From Sphaerulina vaccinii (taxonomy: Eukaryota; Ascomycota; Dothideomycetes; Mycosphaerellales; Mycosphaerellaceae): a DNA stretch of 64,000 nt. The notes under the pieces were generated by a model that was not told the DNA's origin, did no database searches, and saw only the letters and a program-made list of their open reading frames with translations. The position numbers and the translations under genes are program-made. The stretch lies in NCBI GenBank assembly GCA_022570795.1, contig JAKUDP010000016.1:496001-560000 (forward strand), written 5' to 3'. Every line of letters starts with the position of its first letter. The first letter of the stretch is position 1. Below are positions 1 through 11,356 of the stretch, piece by piece.

Positions 1-2206
1 CAGCGACTACAAGCCTTGCGCATGAGGTGATCAGAACAAGTCTCTCGCGCTTTTTGGTCGTGTTACTACTGAAGAATCGCGAAAATTTGGGCTTCTCTGA
101 CGGTGTCTGTGGCTCGCCATTTTTCCCGGGAGGACTGTTCGACTGCGGCGCTGTAGTCACCACCAGGTTTCCGAGCTTCAAGATTCTCTCATTGTTGTGT
201 GTGAGTACGGGTGACCAGTCAATGTCCAGTTGGCTAGGTGGAGGTAGCTCAGTGACATTGTGCAATTGAGGCCGCCTAGCTTGAGGCTGTTGTGCTGAAG
301 ATTGCTGTGATTGTGACGAAAGTGCTACCGCTGCCGCCGAGCTTGCCATGCCACCGCCGTTAGCCACTCTCACGCTCGCGCCATTGAGCTTGATCGGCTC
401 TGCTGGAGGCGACATATAAGCCTTCAGTCGTGGCGCCTTCTGACGCCAAAGGCTCTTGCCCCATTGTACGCCATCGAAGAATCTGTGGCTCTTGATATGC
501 TCGACAGGCAGTCGCCGTTCTGGTTCGAGCACGAGTAATCGTTCGACCAGATCCCTTGCTACTTCAGGGAAGCCATCCGGGAAGCTGTAGTCCAGTGCAA
601 GGATCTTCTGGAAAGTCAGATACTCGTTGGCAGCCTTAAATGGAGGTCTCCCAGCCAGGAGCTGATATATGATGCACCCAAATGCCCATAAGTCGGAAGC
701 TTTGCACGCATTCTTGTCGCGTAGCAGCTCTGGACTGACATACTCTGCAGTACCGACAAACGAAACCGCTCGATCCGTCTCGGCGCCATCAGTAGGGTTG
801 CCACTAGGTCGTCCAGGAGCATTAGATCCATTCCCTGCAGGATCTGGAAGGATCTTTGCTGTGCCGAAGTCTGTGATCTTGACGTGCATCTCGCGGTCGA
901 GCAGGACATTTTCTGGCTTCAAATCGCGATGTATCACGCCTCGGCTGTGCATGTAAGCTATACTATCCAAGATTTCGGCGCCATAGAATCTGGTGCATTC
1001 CAGGTCGAAGGAACCAAGCTTCTTGAGCACGCCCAAGAGTTCGCCTTGTGACGCCAAGTCCAGAACAAAGTACAATGACCTTTCATCCTGGAATGTGTAG
1101 TAGAGTCGCACGATGCCAGGGTGCTCCGTGAGACGATTCAACGTGTCCCGCTCAATGTTGACGTATTTGACCTTCTTCTCCTTTATGATGTGCCTCTTGT
1201 CCAGAACCTTGATAGCATACTCCTTCAGATTCTGCCTGTCGGTAGCAGCCAACACAGTAGAATAAGAGCCTTCCCCAAGCGTACGTCCAAAGTTGAAGTC
1301 TTTCACGCCCTTCTTCACCATTCTTGACGTCTGAGAGCCAGACGAGTCCGTCTCCTTTCGTGTCCCAATTGCAGTACCTCGCTCGTCCCATTCGTCTCTT
1401 GACCTTGGCATTGGTGCGGATCCAGAGTACGGCTGCTCCTGACTGTCGTAGCCACTCGTTGATGCCGACCCTCCTGTGGGAGCTCTGCCTCTTCTCGAAT
1501 TCCTCCGCGGTGGCAGAGGTCCACTTCCGGGTCCATTGATAGGCGGTCCAGGCTGCCTATAAGACCTGCTAGCTTCTCTCATAGGTATGCCCCCCGCCAG
1601 TGCCGATCGCGCAGATCGTGATCCGCTCCTCGCCAATCCGCCCATGCTGCCATCTGAAGACGCTGCCATCTCGTCGTTGTATCGATAGCCACTTTGATGC
1701 GATATGCCTGAACTTTGTGAATTGTTCCCCTGACTGTACATTCCACTCATTCGCTGCTGAGATATGCTTTGCACACTAGGGTTCCGGAACTGTGGATTGT
1801 ATGAGGGAAACTGCGCTTGCTGTTGCGCCTGATGGGTCAAATGCATGCTCGATCGATGCCCTAACCTGGAATCTGAGAACTGGCTTTGCTGCACAGAAGG
1901 TGACCGCCTCGGCTGCTGCTCAGGCTGCGGTTGCGGAATAGTGTCCCCATGCTGCATCTCGTAGCTGCTGGGATTGAAGTCCAAGCCACGTCCAGCGCCA
2001 GCGTCGTGGTCGACGTGCTCACCGGCGAGCGACAGCAGCTGCGGTCGTCGTGCTTCGGTCACAGTGCTCTCGGATGAATGTGATGACGGCGGAGGCGGTC
2101 TCGAGCTCGGCGTGGTGGGCGAGGCTGGCGAGCTCACATCGTTGTCCGGATTGGCAATGCGCAGGCCGCCCAGCGACTGCGAGAGGGAGAGGTCGCCGCT
2201 GCTCAT
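1..2206 (-). CDS. PKH1: PDK1-type serine/threonine protein kinase (Pkh/Ksg1 family), 3' end off window
   Basis: Single open frame on the minus strand from an ATG at 2206 to the left edge (735 residues seen, no stop, so partial). The first ~290 residues are Ser/Gln/Pro-rich and probably disordered. The kinase domain follows: GEGSYSTV glycine loop, AIKVLDK lysine, catalytic HRDLKPEN, DFGTAK, and the activation-loop string SFVGTAEYVSPELL, which is diagnostic of PDK1-type kinases. The last visible residues (after about 670) look like the start of the C-terminal PH-like domain of fungal PDK1 homologues. By family, this kinase phosphorylates the activation loops of AGC kinases (Ypk, Pkc, Sch9) downstream of sphingolipid signals and eisosomes. 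No intron is needed. The start is the first ATG in frame; nothing upstream continues the frame. The next gene is divergent. Confidence 0.93.
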   Translation of the reverse strand, partial: MSSGDLSLSQSLGGLRIANPDNDVSSPASPTTPSSRPPPPSSHSSESTVTEARRPQLLSLAGEHVDHDAGAGRGLDFNPSSYEMQHGDTIPQPQPEQQPRRSPSVQQSQFSDSRLGHRSSMHLTHQAQQQAQFPSYNPQFRNPSVQSISQQRMSGMYSQGNNSQSSGISHQSGYRYNDEMAASSDGSMGGLARSGSRSARSALAGGIPMREASRSYRQPGPPINGPGSGPLPPRRNSRRGRAPTGGSASTSGYDSQEQPYSGSAPMPRSRDEWDERGTAIGTRKETDSSGSQTSRMVKKGVKDFNFGRTLGEGSYSTVLAATDRQNLKEYAIKVLDKRHIIKEKKVKYVNIERDTLNRLTEHPGIVRLYYTFQDERSLYFVLDLASQGELLGVLKKLGSFDLECTRFYGAEILDSIAYMHSRGVIHRDLKPENVLLDREMHVKITDFGTAKILPDPAGNGSNAPGRPSGNPTDGAETDRAVSFVGTAEYVSPELLRDKNACKASDLWAFGCIIYQLLAGRPPFKAANEYLTFQKILALDYSFPDGFPEVARDLVERLLVLEPERRLPVEHIKSHRFFDGVQWGKSLWRQKAPRLKAYMSPPAEPIKLNGASVRVANGGGMASSAAAVALSSQSQQSSAQQPQARRPQLHNVTELPPPSQLDIDWSPVLTHNNERILKLGNLVVTTAPQSNSPPGKNGEPQTPSEKPKFSRFFSSNTTKKRERLVLITSCARLVVA

Positions 2207-3648
2207 GATGCTAAGTAGTGCAGAGGCAGCGCCTGCCCTGCGGTGTACGATTCAATGGCGTAGTGCTTCGGCATTACATGTGCCGTCCACTCTCTGTCTG
2301 TCCCAGAAGGTAGAAGGTAGCGAGCGTGGGTGTGGAGATCGTGTGGTGAGAGCAAGAAGTTGACAAGAAGGGACGTCTCGTGGTCGACGGACCTGTCCTT
2401 CTTCCAGTAGTATGCGCTATGGCCTATTCGGTGAAGGTCTCGGTTGTCTCATAGAGGAGTCCACACGGGCCGTTTGGATAGTCTTCGAGACTCTGCTCAA
2501 GCTTTGTGACAGCCGTCGGCTGTCCCGTGCGTCTATACCGTTTCCAAGTCAAGTCAGTGAGGAAGAAGTCACGTCTGGTAGATGTACAATTCTTCTCTAT
2601 TGTGTGCGTCAAGGATGGTGAGAAATGAAGCAAGCAAGCAGAGCTCACGTATACATGGCACACGTACTCCCAGTCAGGTCCTCTGCCTGTTGCAGCATCG
2701 CCAAGACCACCAGCCAGCAAAGCCTCACAACTCTCATGCACCTCAAGACTCCGACATCAACGTCAGAACACCCCAAATAGCCTTGGATGAACCCATCCTT
2801 TCAGACTCCACTCCTCCTCCTCCGCCTCCTCAGGCGAGATGCATCCTGTCTATTTGTCCTTACTTTCGCGGTGTTTCACGCCGCGATCGTACCAACTCGA
2901 GCACCATGGCATCTCTCTTCTTCTCAGCCCCTCTGCTGAGCTGGCTGGCGGCAAATGACCGGCGCAACAGGCACTGCGTTCGACCGAGTCACCGCTTCAA
3001 ATAGCTACACTGAAGTCACGCGCACACGAGCGGCATGACTGCGCGTTCGAAGACTCTGCTCAAGTGTGGCGTTTGTCGAATCGAACTACTCGCTTGTTGA
3101 GCACATATCGCATATCGCACTCTGCAGCATGCCTAGTACGCAGAGAAGATTCATATTCTGCAGCAAGTACCAATGCTGTACAGATAGTATTGATCTACTC
3201 TTCTCTAGATTCGCCGATTCGCCAACATCACTTTTGCTACGCACATCTAGCAATGCGAGCTGCAAAGGTCAAGGGCTCGATTGACGCCCACTTCAAAGTC
3301 CGACAACGACGAAGATGTCCCAGACAACCTGAAGATCTACTGCTTTGACAGAGCTGTGTTCTGTCATCACTACTTAAGACTATGGCTCAAGCACGCATCA
3401 GCACCTTCCACTTTGCAGCATCCGTGCTACGTTTCCTTCCGAATGGCATGTACCTGCTATGCTATCAACACCTTCCACTATCACGAGGGCGCTTCCTCGC
3501 CCCTGTCCTTCGTGACTGGCGTTGTGGTAGAACGATACTACCGCAATGGCCAGCCTGTTCTCTCTCACACTCCTCTGTTCAACCTTCATACTCTTCCACC
3601 GTGGCCAGTCACTTTAGGATCTAGCAGCTGCCAGACCGCTGCAATACG
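2207..3648. other. Divergent intergenic region, no gene seen
   Basis: About 1.4 kb between the PDK1 homologue (minus) and the disordered-protein gene (plus). It should hold both promoters and 5' leaders. A short CTC/CTG-rich pyrimidine tract sits near 2810-2833. Small open frames of up to 163 codons occur but have no recognisable domain, and their composition does not look coding. An upstream non-coding exon of the plus-strand gene could lie here. Confidence 0.5.
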
Positions 3649-5425
3649 ATGCTGCTTGCGCCAACAACTCGCATCAGGCTGTCTCAGGCAGACGTTAAAG
3701 ACTTCCAGCGCAGATACGAAGCGCGCAACTTTCTTCGCCAGACACAAGTTCAGTTGGGTGGTCTGCGACTGAGCTCGACTCCAGGCTACCTGATGCGTGC
3801 AAGCATCACAAACGCCAACGACAACCCTTCTGGTCGACGAGCAGACTCGCGTTCATCCGAGGCCACGGTTTGTAGCGACCATAGGCCTTACCTTCCGCTG
3901 TCTCGCTCGCCACCACTTCACCATGACCAGCTTGACATGGATGGCGCCTATGACAATCCGTTGCTCGATCCTGGCGCGCCAGTATTCGTGCCGCGACCGC
4001 GGTTCGGATCTTCAAATCTGTCGAACGACAGCAATATCGACCGTTATCCACCTTTCCGGCCACTGATATTCCCAGCGCGCACCAGTTCCCGGCCGCATCT
4101 TGAGGTAAGCATCCTGTTTTCTCAGTGTCTTACTGAGCTCGAGCCTGTCTGTGGCTTTAAGCTCGGAGACAGACCTTCGAAGACAGATCCGCGCTGTTCT
4201 GGGCTACTTGCTAACCTTCTGTTCACTACATCTGCAGGCGTACGAACGTACAATTCGATCGCACAACGCTGTCCGAGCAGAGTCTGACCACAGATCAAGT
4301 CCAAATCTGCTCCTTCCTCGGTCGCCAGCGCTACACCATGCACCTCGCATACGCACGCGCAGCAGTTCACTGACTTGGGAGCGATCGCAAGAGAATGAAC
4401 GTCGAACTCCTAGGATGGTCAGTGCGGCCAGTGGCATTAGCAGCACTTCATCAACGGCATTTCCACTGGATCTGTTATCTCGTGACTCCCCTCTGGATGA
4501 GCTAGGCCACCAGCTAAGTCGCATGGCTTCCAGCACGTATCGCCCGAGGTCCGTCGGAAGATCATTTGAACGCCCGCCAGGTCGAGAAAGGATATCTCTG
4601 CTCTCCGGCAATCCCTTTCGTGTCGACAGCGATCCTGACATGACCAACGTAGTGCGCGAAGGCGATGGATATCGGACACTGTCGCCCTCACCACCAATTG
4701 ACGCTGTGAAGCCGGATGATCGTCGCGACTCTATTATGGACCCGCGGTTGCTTTACGAGCTCTCTCTTGCGCTTCCTTCGCCACACATGCAACAATCGTC
4801 GCCCGCCTCAGCCATTTCAAGGTCACCACCACTACCCTGGCAGGATAGAGCGTCGTCCTCGTCATTGCCGGATAGCACACCCAAAGCAGCACCTCATCTT
4901 GCAGTTTACGACGATGCCCGGTCTCCAGGAACGCAACCACAGACACCTGCGGACCTCTCAAGATCTACCGCTCGTCGACATCGGCCGTCGCCTAGCGTAG
5001 CTCGACGTATTGATGAGGAGCTAGCAAGCAGTCCTTTAGGCACTGTACCTAGGCAAACAGGAACTCGGCAGGTGAATCCTTTGCAGGCTGCCAGTAGCAA
5101 TTCTCCAACAAGACCAGCAGTACCTCAACTGTCGCCCAGGCACACAGTCCTCCCGGAGCAAAGGTCTTCACCTTTGCAGCAGAGCTCGACCCCTGTACAG
5201 CCACAGCAACGACTTTCGCCAAGACAGCAGAGCGCCACACCCTCGCACTACCGTGGCATGCATCGAACGCAAAGACAGAGCAGGGGTGGCAACAGTGAGA
5301 ATGACATCGAACCGGTACTGGACACTGTTGAGGAAGATCGTCGCACGTGGATTGTCAGACGTGAACACGGGACACTGGAAGTGACACCGCCTGCCGAGGG
5401 CAGATACGAAAGATACTTCTCATGA
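3649..5425 (+). CDS. Disordered Ser/Pro/Arg-rich protein of unknown function, one intron
   Basis: Two open frames join cleanly through an intron at 4105-4237 (GTAAGC donor, CTAAC branch near 4211, TCTGCAG acceptor, phase 0), giving about 547 residues. I do not recognise the family. The protein is low-complexity: Ser, Pro, Arg and Gln runs with repeated SSP/RSP motifs. No membrane segment or enzyme motif is visible. The short motif ARRIDEEL lies in the last third and a Gln-rich stretch near residue 500. The ATG at 3649 is the most upstream in frame; a later in-frame ATG at 3793 is an alternative. The gene ends about 110 bp before the convergent hydrolase gene. A scaffold or regulatory role would be a guess. 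Confidence 0.6.
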
Positions 5426-5537
5426 AGGCCCGCACTGAGCACAACATACAGAACATGTTGGCATACTTCTTGTTGGCAGAACCAGATGACATTGGGTAAG
5501 CAGAGGTGTTTGGCATAATTATACAGCATGCACAACT

Positions 5538-6588
5538 CTATTCAAACTTCATAGTTGTGACAACTTTCCCGATGCCCTCGATGTCCACAACAACCTCGTC
5601 GCCATCCTGCAAGAACTTTGGAGGCTTGAAGCCGAGTCCCACTCCACCTGGAGTGCCAGTCATGATCAACGTACCAGCTTGCAGTGTCTGGCCAGTGCTC
5701 AGAAAGCTAACAAGCTTCTTCACTCCAAAGCACAAATCGTTCGTGTTCTCTTTTTGACGTTCTTCGCCATTGACGATTGTACGCAGAACGAGATTCGAGG
5801 CATCTCCGAGAACGGAAGTGCTGACTATTGCTGGTCCGAGTGGCGCGTACTTGTCGAAGGATTTGGAAAATGACCATTGGGGCATCATGCCGGCTTTGTC
5901 TTTTTCCATTTGCCAGTCTCGGCAGGAGACGTCGTTGCCTGAGACGTAGCCTGCTACGTACTCGAGGGCCTGATATCACATTATTAGTATGTCTGCCGAG
6001 GGAGTGGAGGTGGGGGGAGGGTGGGAATTGCTTGCTTACATCTTCTTCGCTGACATTCTTTGCATCTTTACCGATTACGATTGTCAATTCACCTTCATAG
6101 TCGAGATGAGTTTGGCCGATTTTTGGCACGGGAGTAGGTTGTCTTGTATCAGCGACTGTCATGGGTGATTTTATGAATAATGTTGGATTTGCTGGGAGGT
6201 CGAAGCCAGTTTCGAGGATGTGGGCTTTGTAGTTTAGGCCTATACATCTTATGATTGGAACGTCATTTGGTGTGAGTGGTCCGAGGAGGGTTTTTACTGA
6301 GTCTTCTTCTCCTGTTGGTTTTGCTGAGACGGGTGTGGGACCGGAGAGGATTTTTACTTTTAGAGTGCCGGAGAGGGCGAGGGCGTCGATGTCGATGGTT
6401 TTTGGATCTTCTGAGGAGGAGATGATTGGGTCGCCGAGACGTGTTTGGCCATCTTTGGCTGAGATGTAGCGGATTAGACGGGTCCAGGCTGGGGCCATGG
6501 TTGTTGATGTGTAGCAGAAGTGGCGGATTTGGGGTTGCCTTGTCCTTGGGATTGTAGAAAGTCGTAGACTATGTCGGATGGCGAACAT
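5538..6588 (-). CDS. Fumarylacetoacetate hydrolase family protein, likely mitochondrial
   Basis: Two exons: 6588-6040 and 5969-5538, intron 70 bp (GTAAGC donor, ACTAAT branch, ATATCAG acceptor, phase 0); 326 residues. The domain core is clear: CIGLNYKAH, then HLDYEGEL with the acidic metal ligands, GYVSGNDVSCRDWQ, and the C-terminal TGTPGGVG and LQDGDEV motifs of the FAH fold. The family covers acylpyruvate hydrolases, oxaloacetate decarboxylases (FAHD1-like) and ring-cleavage hydrolases; which reaction is used here cannot be read off. I chose the ATG at 6588 because it adds a basic, Ser/Thr-rich leader (MFAIRHSLRL...) like a mitochondrial targeting peptide. An ATG at 6498 gives the plain 296-residue enzyme. 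The frame is open further upstream without a good start. Confidence 0.88.
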
Positions 6589-7170
6589 ATACACAGTGAT
6601 GAAGGGGAGTAGCCAGGATGTAAGTGGTATATATGGCGACTGATGTTTCGATGTGGGTCCCGGCAACGGCGGGGATTTGAAGACGGCAATTGGTGAGTGG
6701 ACAAGAAAGACGCGAGGATGTGGTGTCTTAGCAGGACTTGCACCTACAGCAAATATCGTGAAAGAAGAACAGTACGGTGTTCTCAATGGACCGAGAGTAC
6801 CGAAGGCATGAGGCCTTTGGAAGGGTGGCTCGTGCGATATCTCCGCCGATTGAGATGGGATCGGAGGAAGCTAAATATCTCTCCAAGATGGGCGACATCG
6901 GGCCTAGACTAAGACCACATTATGTGGACGCAAACACTCACGCAATGCTTTAAACAATGTGTGTATAATATTGTTGGGTCTCATAGATTGGAGATTCGTC
7001 ACCTTCGGGTGATCAAGAACTACATATACTTACTTTTACACTGTATCATGTATCATGCCTGGCCAAGCCGCGACCAGTCAGGCTTCTTGCCCTGTTATAC
7101 ACACCCATACCGTACAGCGCCGTCGCTATGCATCAACTGATCAAACACGTCTCGCCGTGAGGAAGGTCAT
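6589..7170. other. Intergenic, promoter of the FAH-family gene
   Basis: About 580 bp between two minus-strand genes: the 5' side of the hydrolase and the 3' side of the helicase. No coding signal or repeat is evident. The part near 6920-7130 is AT-richer, as expected for a 3' untranslated region and promoter. Confidence 0.4.
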
Positions 7171-9252
7171 CTAGTACGACTCGAATGCGTCGTTCTGTTG
7201 TGGCCTCCCACGGCCATAACCGCCTCTCTCGCCCCCATAATTGCTTCGGCCTCCTCGATCTCCGGAGTAGTTGTTGCTTCTGTCTCCTCGGTCTGAGTAG
7301 CTAGGTCTGTCACCACCATAGCTTGGACGTCTCGACTGATAATCACCCCTGTCTCCGCCACGGCTTGCATATCCGCAATCACGGCGTCCACCTTCACGCG
7401 GAGAGTACTCTCCTCGTGCAGAGCCACCAAATCCTCCACGTCCACCGTCTGAGGATGAGCGCTGGACACGGTCTCCAATGTTTACACCTTCGACTCTTGC
7501 AATTTTCAGTTTCTGCGCAAGCCCAGCGGGCACACTTGGAGGTGTAGCCAATCCCCAACCGAATCGCGAAAGGTTGTTCATCATCTGCACCAGTTGCTGC
7601 TTGCGGCTAAACCACTGATATGTTCCAAACTGTGCCAAGTAGACCTTTGCCTTCTCAGCCATGGGCACAGACTTGATCGCGTTTTGGTACATGCTCAAGA
7701 TTCGGCCAGCGTAGGCTGGAACATCTGCTGGTCGAGTAAGATCCATCTTTGGGATCTGTAGAGTGTCGTCCTTGGTCAGATTGATGCCGCGGAGGCGTTG
7801 TATCGCTTCTGTCTGCTCGATTTCATTCAGGAAGATCCATCCTTCTCCCTCCTTGCCTGCACGAGCTGTACGTCCAAGACGATGGATGTACTGTTCTCTG
7901 TTTGGTGGTATGCCAACCTGAATAACGTGGGTGACATCTGGGAAGTCCATACCTCTTGCGGTAACATCTGATGATAGCAAGATACCAGAAGTCGCTCTGC
8001 GGAAGTCTTCGGCGGCTCTCGTGCGCTGACTCTGAGTCAATCGTGCGTGAATCTCAAGGATCTTGGCAGGATACCATGGGTGTGCACCACGGCCTCCAAG
8101 GTTATCTGCTTGCTGCGCACTTTGTGCTTGCAAGCCAAGAAGAGTGGAGGTGGCGAGCGATACTTCGGCAGTGCTGTTGAAGAAGACAATGGCCTTGAAT
8201 GGTCTCGCGCCAGATTCCTGCGATGCCTCAATGGCACGCTGTGAGAGCTCGATTAACGATGGCACGCAGTTCTCCAGTCCGACCAGAGTGACAGCCTTCT
8301 GAGGCACTCGTACATGAGTTGGCTCTTCATCGTCTCTTACGCACTTGACGAAGTTGAATCCTGGCTTGAGCGTGCTGCGAACGACACTGACGACCTCCTT
8401 AGGCACTGTAGCAGAAAACATGAGCGTCTGGCGATCCTTCTCTGCGGTGGTTGGGAGCAACCGCATGATCTCCTGGATTTCGGGCCAGAAGCCTTGGTCG
8501 AGCAATCTATCGGCCTCATCAAAGACTAGCGCTTGCAGATCCGGAGCCTGAACTCTGCTGTAGCTGTCCGATAGAATATCCTTCAGGCGACCTGGGGTGC
8601 CCACCAACAAGTGGCATCCCTCGCGCTGAATCGCTCTCAAGCCCGCCGACTTTTGCGTGCCGCCCACAGCAGTCTGCACGATGACACCAGTGTTCCTGCA
8701 TAGCTTCTTGGCCTCTGCTGCGATCTGCTCCGCCAATTCTCTTGTGGGCGAAATGATCAATCCTCGAATATCATCAGCAGTTGTGCGTGGGCCGCGGCGG
8801 CCTCGTCCTCGCTCGGCAATCGATGGATCCTCATTGATAATTCTCTGCAGGATAGGAAGCAAGAAAGCCAATGTCTTTCCCGTTCCCGTTCTCGCCTGTG
8901 CAATCACATCCTGTCCCTTCAGTGCCTCATTGATGGTCCTCGTCTGCACTTCTGTCATCGTCTCCAGACCCATTTCTCCAGTCAATGTCCGTACAACATT
9001 ACGATGCACAATGTTTTTCGTTTCCAGCTCGTCGAAGCGGGTGATGGGCTCGGTCGTTGTCGACTGCTCAGTGGCGGCATCTCGTAGTCTTGCAGACTGG
9101 TGTAATGTGCGTGTGGCGGGAAATGCGATCGATAACGTTCGATGCAGAGCATCTTGCGTTCGTAGACATTGCTGCGTGGCTCGCGATGTGCTTGTGAGGG
9201 TTGACAGTGGTCGTGTGAGTGATGCAGAGCATCGTTGAATTGCCCGGCGCAT
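7171..9252 (-). CDS. MSS116: Mitochondrial DEAD-box ATP-dependent RNA helicase, MSS116-like
   Basis: Uninterrupted 693-residue frame with ATG at 9252. Helicase motifs appear in order: motif I ARTGTGKT (~120), PTRELAEQ (~169), TPGR (~219), DEAD (245-248), SAT (280-282), then TARGMDFP and HRLGRTAR (~457). The first ~60 residues are Arg/Ser/Thr-rich and nearly free of acidic residues, like a mitochondrial presequence. The tail after ~610 is rich in Gly, Arg, Tyr and Ser (RGG-like), as in MSS116-type proteins that use a basic tail to hold RNA. By family, it would act as an RNA chaperone in mitochondrial intron splicing, translation and RNA turnover. The frame on the opposite strand (8657-9238) is a shadow of this gene. 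Confidence 0.93.
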   Translation of the reverse strand: MRRAIQRCSASLTRPLSTLTSTSRATQQCLRTQDALHRTLSIAFPATRTLHQSARLRDAATEQSTTTEPITRFDELETKNIVHRNVVRTLTGEMGLETMTEVQTRTINEALKGQDVIAQARTGTGKTLAFLLPILQRIINEDPSIAERGRGRRGPRTTADDIRGLIISPTRELAEQIAAEAKKLCRNTGVIVQTAVGGTQKSAGLRAIQREGCHLLVGTPGRLKDILSDSYSRVQAPDLQALVFDEADRLLDQGFWPEIQEIMRLLPTTAEKDRQTLMFSATVPKEVVSVVRSTLKPGFNFVKCVRDDEEPTHVRVPQKAVTLVGLENCVPSLIELSQRAIEASQESGARPFKAIVFFNSTAEVSLATSTLLGLQAQSAQQADNLGGRGAHPWYPAKILEIHARLTQSQRTRAAEDFRRATSGILLSSDVTARGMDFPDVTHVIQVGIPPNREQYIHRLGRTARAGKEGEGWIFLNEIEQTEAIQRLRGINLTKDDTLQIPKMDLTRPADVPAYAGRILSMYQNAIKSVPMAEKAKVYLAQFGTYQWFSRKQQLVQMMNNLSRFGWGLATPPSVPAGLAQKLKIARVEGVNIGDRVQRSSSDGGRGGFGGSARGEYSPREGGRRDCGYASRGGDRGDYQSRRPSYGGDRPSYSDRGDRSNNYSGDRGGRSNYGGERGGYGRGRPQQNDAFESY

Positions 9253-9881
9253 CTTGTCGCGCTGTCGAGACTGAATGTATATTACAAGTCCTAGTACCGC
9301 AGTCGTTCAATTGTGCGATGATGATACAAGTGGCGAGAATGGATGAAATGAGTGACAGTGATATTGATGGCAATGCGTTTCTCCTTGTCATGAACTTTTC
9401 TCGACTATCAGATGCTAGCGCGTTCAGTAGACTTTCATGGGCTTCACTCCGCACCAATCATGTGCAAGTCAACCTCTTGGCTGACATTCCCGACGACTTC
9501 CTTTCCTCTTCCAAGTGTTTCGCATGTGCTCTCTCTTCTTTCCTCGTGGGTACATGTATCTGTCAGTAGTACTCTAGCTGACAGCCTGTAGTGCGCGAGC
9601 AGTCCCAACGCCCTTCGATGACACTAGTCTGGCATTTCTACGATCGTATCGACTCGCTGGGCTCACCATATCCTCCGGTCATATCGTATCGAAAGGCCAG
9701 CATCTCGGTACACGGGGCTCGTCCTCCTCGAACTAGTCCATCATAATCAATCATAGCAACCTCAAGGTGCGCTGGAATAATTAGCATGAGGTGGAGAAGA
9801 GGAAGAGAACGGTACATACTTGCGGCTGCGCCTTCTTAGCCCTTGATTTCAGCCAAGAGGGTAATGGTCATCAGCACTGAG
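9253..9881. other. Intergenic, helicase promoter
   Basis: About 630 bp upstream of the helicase start and downstream of the next minus-strand gene. A 116-codon plus-strand frame starts inside the helicase gene and has no recognisable motif, so it is treated as chance. Nothing else is seen. Confidence 0.4.
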
Positions 9882-10586
9882 TTAATGGTCCAATGGAGGA
9901 GCAATAGCGCCAGTGATGGCTCTGATAATGCATTTGATCTCGTGCCAGGTGTAGCCCTTGAATCCATTCCGAACCCGTAGCTTCTTTGCAACTGCTTCGG
10001 CTGCAGCGAAATTGTACTCCATCCGCACGCGGTCGCCTGAACTCAAGATCCAGGACTCAGCTTCGCCTGTGATGAGTAACTCCGGCATGGGCTGCATTCT
10101 GAGATGGACAGACGCAAAAGTGGCTCTGCCATATAGCGAGCAAGACACCTGCCCGATTCGAATAACAACATCACGGAAGAGTCCTTTCTTCTCTGCTGCG
10201 CCTCTGCTGCTGCGAGCTCGTGGGGCAGAGCCAATTTGCTCAGCTTCAGCTTTGCCAACGTCTTTCGTGTAGAGACTCCGGAGCGGGATTGTGAACAACC
10301 AACTGCACTCGGCAATGCAGATAGGCCGAGCTTCTCCACGAGCCTGCTTGTTCGCCATCGTGATCGGTGGAGGGTTGAAGTGGTTCATGTCGATGAGTAT
10401 CTTGCCATTCGGCTTTGTGAAGAGAAGGAGGTAAATTTGATCTCGAATCTCGCGTGGCAGAGCAAAAAAGCGAAACCCTGGCATTTTGAGCTCGAAAAAA
10501 GGGCCTTCGATCCCGAGGAGTTCTTCTGTTTTTAATTCTTCTGACCTGCGGGTCTTGTGTTTGCAGCGCGGGTCCGGCAGCAGCAT
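9882..10586 (-). CDS. F-box-like fungal protein of unknown function
   Basis: Open frame of 234 residues from the first ATG at 10586; the frame stays open upstream but only from a TTG. The motif FALPREIRDQIYLLLF (about residues 40-55) matches the short F-box-like helix pair that opens many lineage-expanded Pezizomycotina proteins. In these the N-terminus resembles an F-box and the rest is variable. No C-terminal repeat (LRR, WD40, kelch) is visible. An internal ATG at 10484 lies just before the motif and could be the real start. If it acts as an F-box, it would bind Skp1 in an SCF ubiquitin ligase; this is not shown for such short forms. Confidence 0.65.
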   Translation of the reverse strand: MLLPDPRCKHKTRRSEELKTEELLGIEGPFFELKMPGFRFFALPREIRDQIYLLLFTKPNGKILIDMNHFNPPPITMANKQARGEARPICIAECSWLFTIPLRSLYTKDVGKAEAEQIGSAPRARSSRGAAEKKGLFRDVVIRIGQVSCSLYGRATFASVHLRMQPMPELLITGEAESWILSSGDRVRMEYNFAAAEAVAKKLRVRNGFKGYTWHEIKCIIRAITGAIAPPLDH

Positions 10587-11356
10587 GGTTGTGGGGTGTT
10601 GTGGAAGTGAGAGTTCTCGCAATGTGAGAATTGAAGCAAAGAAGCTCAATTCGGCTTGCAGATCCCTGCATCTGTGGTGACTCGATCGCTCTTGCCGTTA
10701 CAAGATCGAACACGATGAAGAGAAATGCTGCACCAGCAGAACCTGTTCACTATGCACGGACGACTTGCATCCTGCCTGTATCAGCCATTACACGCTCCTG
10801 AATAGGCCTCGCCGTCATGAAGCGGCATGCTGCCATCAAGAACTGCTGTTCCCCCTCGCAAACAGAGACGCCTCGCGCTAACGCGCGCCACGAATCGCAG
10901 TCTGCTGGCAGAGGACGCACGACAGCCATGGACGTTGAATTATCCTGAGCTTCAAGAACAGTCTCTGGCGCTGGCTTTAGTTCAAGAACGGACACAAAAG
11001 CCACCACATCGGAGACCACGGGCTTTGATGGCAGTGGACTGTCTTGCAGGGTGGCAGAGATTCCGGAACATGCCTTGAAAATCGATGCATCTCTGGTTTG
11101 GGGAGCATGATCTGCCCTCGTTCAATGACCCTCTGTTCATTGGTCAGAGACTGCCAATAAGAAGGTATCTCAAGTCTTATGCTGGCTTCAAGCGGCGCCC
11201 ACTTCAAGCTTGTTCCGAGCAGTGGCGCGAGTCACAGCTGCTGCGGTATCAGTCGCTACTGTGACTATGGATGGGCAACAGTCCACTTTGACAGAGAGTT
11301 GATCTGAATAGCTCACATTCAGTCCTCATCTAGAGTCTTCTACAAACATCAGGTCA
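10587..11356. other. Intergenic, no gene seen
   Basis: About 770 bp between two minus-strand genes. Several frames of 76-89 codons overlap each other on both strands, none with a motif. It probably holds the promoter of the F-box-like gene and the 3' region of the P450. Confidence 0.4.

Noticed and set aside
8657..9238. 193-codon plus-strand frame within the helicase gene
   Set aside because: Antisense shadow of a well supported DEAD-box helicase.
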